6,644 bases of DNA, taken from Verrucomicrobiota bacterium (GTDB lineage Bacteria > Verrucomicrobiota > Verrucomicrobiia > Limisphaerales > UBA1096). Under the pieces are notes generated by a model, which searched no databases, was not told the DNA's origin, and was given only the letters and a program-made list of their open reading frames with translations. Below, in pieces: positions 5,603 through 6,644 of the stretch. Within the stretch, counting starts at the first letter, position 1; the number at the start of each line of letters is the position of its first letter. Made by a program: the position numbers and the translations under genes. Location: the NCBI GenBank assembly GCA_015658765.1, contig DQOE01000246.1, positions 1-6,644 of the forward strand, given 5' to 3'.

Positions 5603-6506
5603 GCGTCAAGCACCCGATGCCAGCCGCCAAAGAACCGGTCACCATCGGCTTGATCCAAGCCGCTGCCTCCGGCGTTCCCGCCGAAAATCTCGAGCCCACC
5701 CTGGCCAAGGCCGAACAGGCGGCGAAAGACAGGGCGCAAATTATCTGCACGCAGGAACTGTTCGCCTCCCAATATTTTTGCCAGAGCGAGGATCACAAAA
5801 ACTTCGCCATGGCCGAGCCGATCCCCTGCCCGACGACGGAGACGTTTCAGCGCTTGCCCAAGCGCTGCGGCGTGGTGCTGATCGTCTCTCTGTTCGAGAA
5901 GCGCGGCGCGGGCGTTTATCATAATTCCGCCGCGGTCATCGATGCCGACGGCTCACTGCTCGGCGTGTATCGCAAAATGCACATTCCGGACGACCCGCTC
6001 TATTACGAGAAGTTTTACTTCACGCCGGGCGACCTGGGGTTTCGCGCGTGCCAGACCCGCTTCGGCAAAATCGGCGTGCTAATCTGCTGGGATTAGTGGT
6101 ACCCCGAGGCTGCGCGACTCACCGCGATGCAGGGCGCGGAGATTCTTTTTACCCCACCGCCATCGGCTGGCATCCCTCGGAAAAGGCCCGGTACGGCGAA
6201 CGTCAGCATAATTCATGGGAGACGGTTTAGCGCAGTCATGCGATCACAAACGGCTGCTACGTTGCCTCGGTCAATCGTATCGGCCACGAAGCCCCGGCCG
6301 GCGGGGACGACATTGAGTTTTGGGGGCAAAGTTTTATCACCGACACGTCGGGATAAATCATCGCCAATGCCTGCCAAGAAGAAACGGTCTTGCTCTGCGA
6401 GATCGACTTGGCCAAAGTGGGTGTGACCCGCACACATTGGCCGTTCCTGCGCGACCGGCGCATTGATGCGTATGGAGATTTAATTCGCAGATTGATCGAT
6501 GAATGA
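5599..6506 (+). pseudogene. aguB: Broken N-carbamoylputrescine amidase (nitrilase family)
   Basis: The family hydrolyses N-carbamoylputrescine to putrescine, CO2 and ammonia in the agmatine route. The intact part (codons 1-165) carries Glu53 in CTQELF, Lys126 in YRKMHIPD and the nucleophile Cys163 in LICWD. TAG at 6094 then stops translation where relatives have CWDQW. In the same frame WYPEAARLTAMQGAEILF follows. The T5 run at 6146-6150 is one base short, and the frame after it resumes as YPTAIGWHPSEK. A second TAG (6228) falls in WETV-stop-RSHAI, where Gln is conserved. A TAA (6354) falls in DTSG-stop-IIA. The rest runs to THWPFLRDRRIDAYGDL and TGA at 6504. With one base restored, the gene would encode 302 residues, a normal length. 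Start is GTG 5599 (GTGA overlap with murA) or ATG 5617. The specific substrate is inferred from overall resemblance. The truncated product lacks half the fold and is probably inactive. Confidence 0.88.
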
Positions 6507-6644
6507 CAAACCCGATGAAACAAAACCGCTCGCTTGGATTACCGGAGCCGGAGGGCTGATCGGCAGCCACATCGCACGCGCCGCTGCGGTGCATGCGCCG
6601 GGCTGGCGGGTTCGCGCATTGATGCGTGACGACTTCGATTTGAC
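6499..6644 (+). CDS. RmlD-like NAD-dependent sugar epimerase/reductase, N-terminus only
   Basis: The frame is open from ATG 6499 to the right edge, 48 codons. After a ten-residue polar lead (MNDKPDETKP) comes a Rossmann beta-alpha unit, LAWITGAGGLIGSHIARAA. Gly16, Gly19 and Gly22 form the GxxGxxG dinucleotide-binding motif of extended short-chain dehydrogenases. The second strand WRVRALMR and the following DDFDL resemble the LD(I/L)TD region of dTDP-4-dehydrorhamnose reductase (RmlD) proteins, so an RmlD-like sugar-nucleotide reductase is the best guess. The catalytic Tyr-x-x-x-Lys lies outside the window. The start overlaps the aguB stop by eight bases (ATGAATGA). The alternative ATG at 6503 reaches a stop after 18 codons and is rejected. 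Its translation may depend on ribosomes arriving from aguB, whose frame is broken. Confidence 0.75.
   Translation, partial: MNDKPDETKPLAWITGAGGLIGSHIARAAAVHAPGWRVRALMRDDFDL

Larger units (their letters stand above)
2190..6644 (+). other. Probable operon proA-prmC-murA-aguB(broken)-rmlD-like
   Basis: Five plus-strand genes follow one another without room for promoters or terminators. The junctions are an ATGA overlap at 3461-3464, a 27-base gap at 4313-4339, a GTGA overlap at 5599-5602 and an ATGAATGA overlap at 6499-6506. Such overlaps normally mean cotranscription and coupled translation. The products span proline synthesis, translation termination, wall synthesis, polyamine synthesis and possibly sugar-nucleotide metabolism, so it looks like a growth-related housekeeping cluster rather than one pathway. 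Confidence 0.7.

Noticed and set aside
6094..6356. Genome-wide reassignment of TAA/TAG to glutamine
   Set aside because: About 40 glutamines upstream in the window use CAA/CAG and prmC ends at TAG in the expected place. The same gene also has a frameshift that recoding would not explain.
6503..6559. ATG at 6503 (ATGA overlap) as the start of the last gene
   Set aside because: That frame stops after 18 codons, while the frame starting at 6499 contains the Rossmann GxxGxxG motif and stays open to the edge.

Overview
The window reads as a stretch of chromosome from a moderately GC-rich, free-living bacterium with a peptidoglycan wall. It holds mostly housekeeping genes and no phage, transposon, CRISPR or plasmid signature. 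The gene mix (a PVC-style secreted alpha/beta hydrolase, a large EHD/dynamin-like GTPase with two membrane segments, and a proA-prmC-murA cluster) suggests the Planctomycetota-Verrucomicrobiota group, most likely Verrucomicrobiota. That placement is inferred from remembered protein resemblance and was not tested by a search.

Left part, minus strand: the 5' portion of a secreted alpha/beta-hydrolase-like protein (1-278, running off the left edge), then an AT-richer intergenic region of about 310 bp (279-590), then a complete 490-residue dynamin/EHD-like GTPase (591-2063). The intergenic region contains a convincing rho-independent terminator (344-386, minus strand) and a possible upstream sigma70-like promoter (471-499, minus strand). 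The DNA between them could encode a short RNA or act as a leader for the hydrolase.

Right part, plus strand: a tightly packed probable operon divergent from the GTPase. It runs proA (proline synthesis), prmC (release-factor glutamine methylation), murA (first committed step of peptidoglycan synthesis), a nitrilase-family gene resembling aguB (N-carbamoylputrescine amidase, putrescine synthesis) and the start of an RmlD-like NAD-dependent reductase (from 6499, off the right edge). Junctions are overlaps of 4, 4 and 8 bases, plus one 27-base gap. A perfect TATAAT lies 91 bases upstream of the proA start.

The main anomaly is the aguB-like gene. Its reading frame is broken by three TAG/TAA codons, at least two of them where family members carry a conserved glutamine, and by one single-base deletion in a T run. 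The protein around these lesions still looks very well conserved. The simplest reading is a very recent pseudogene. Readthrough, recoding or a sequence artefact are less likely but testable. I found no convincing undescribed multi-gene system here.
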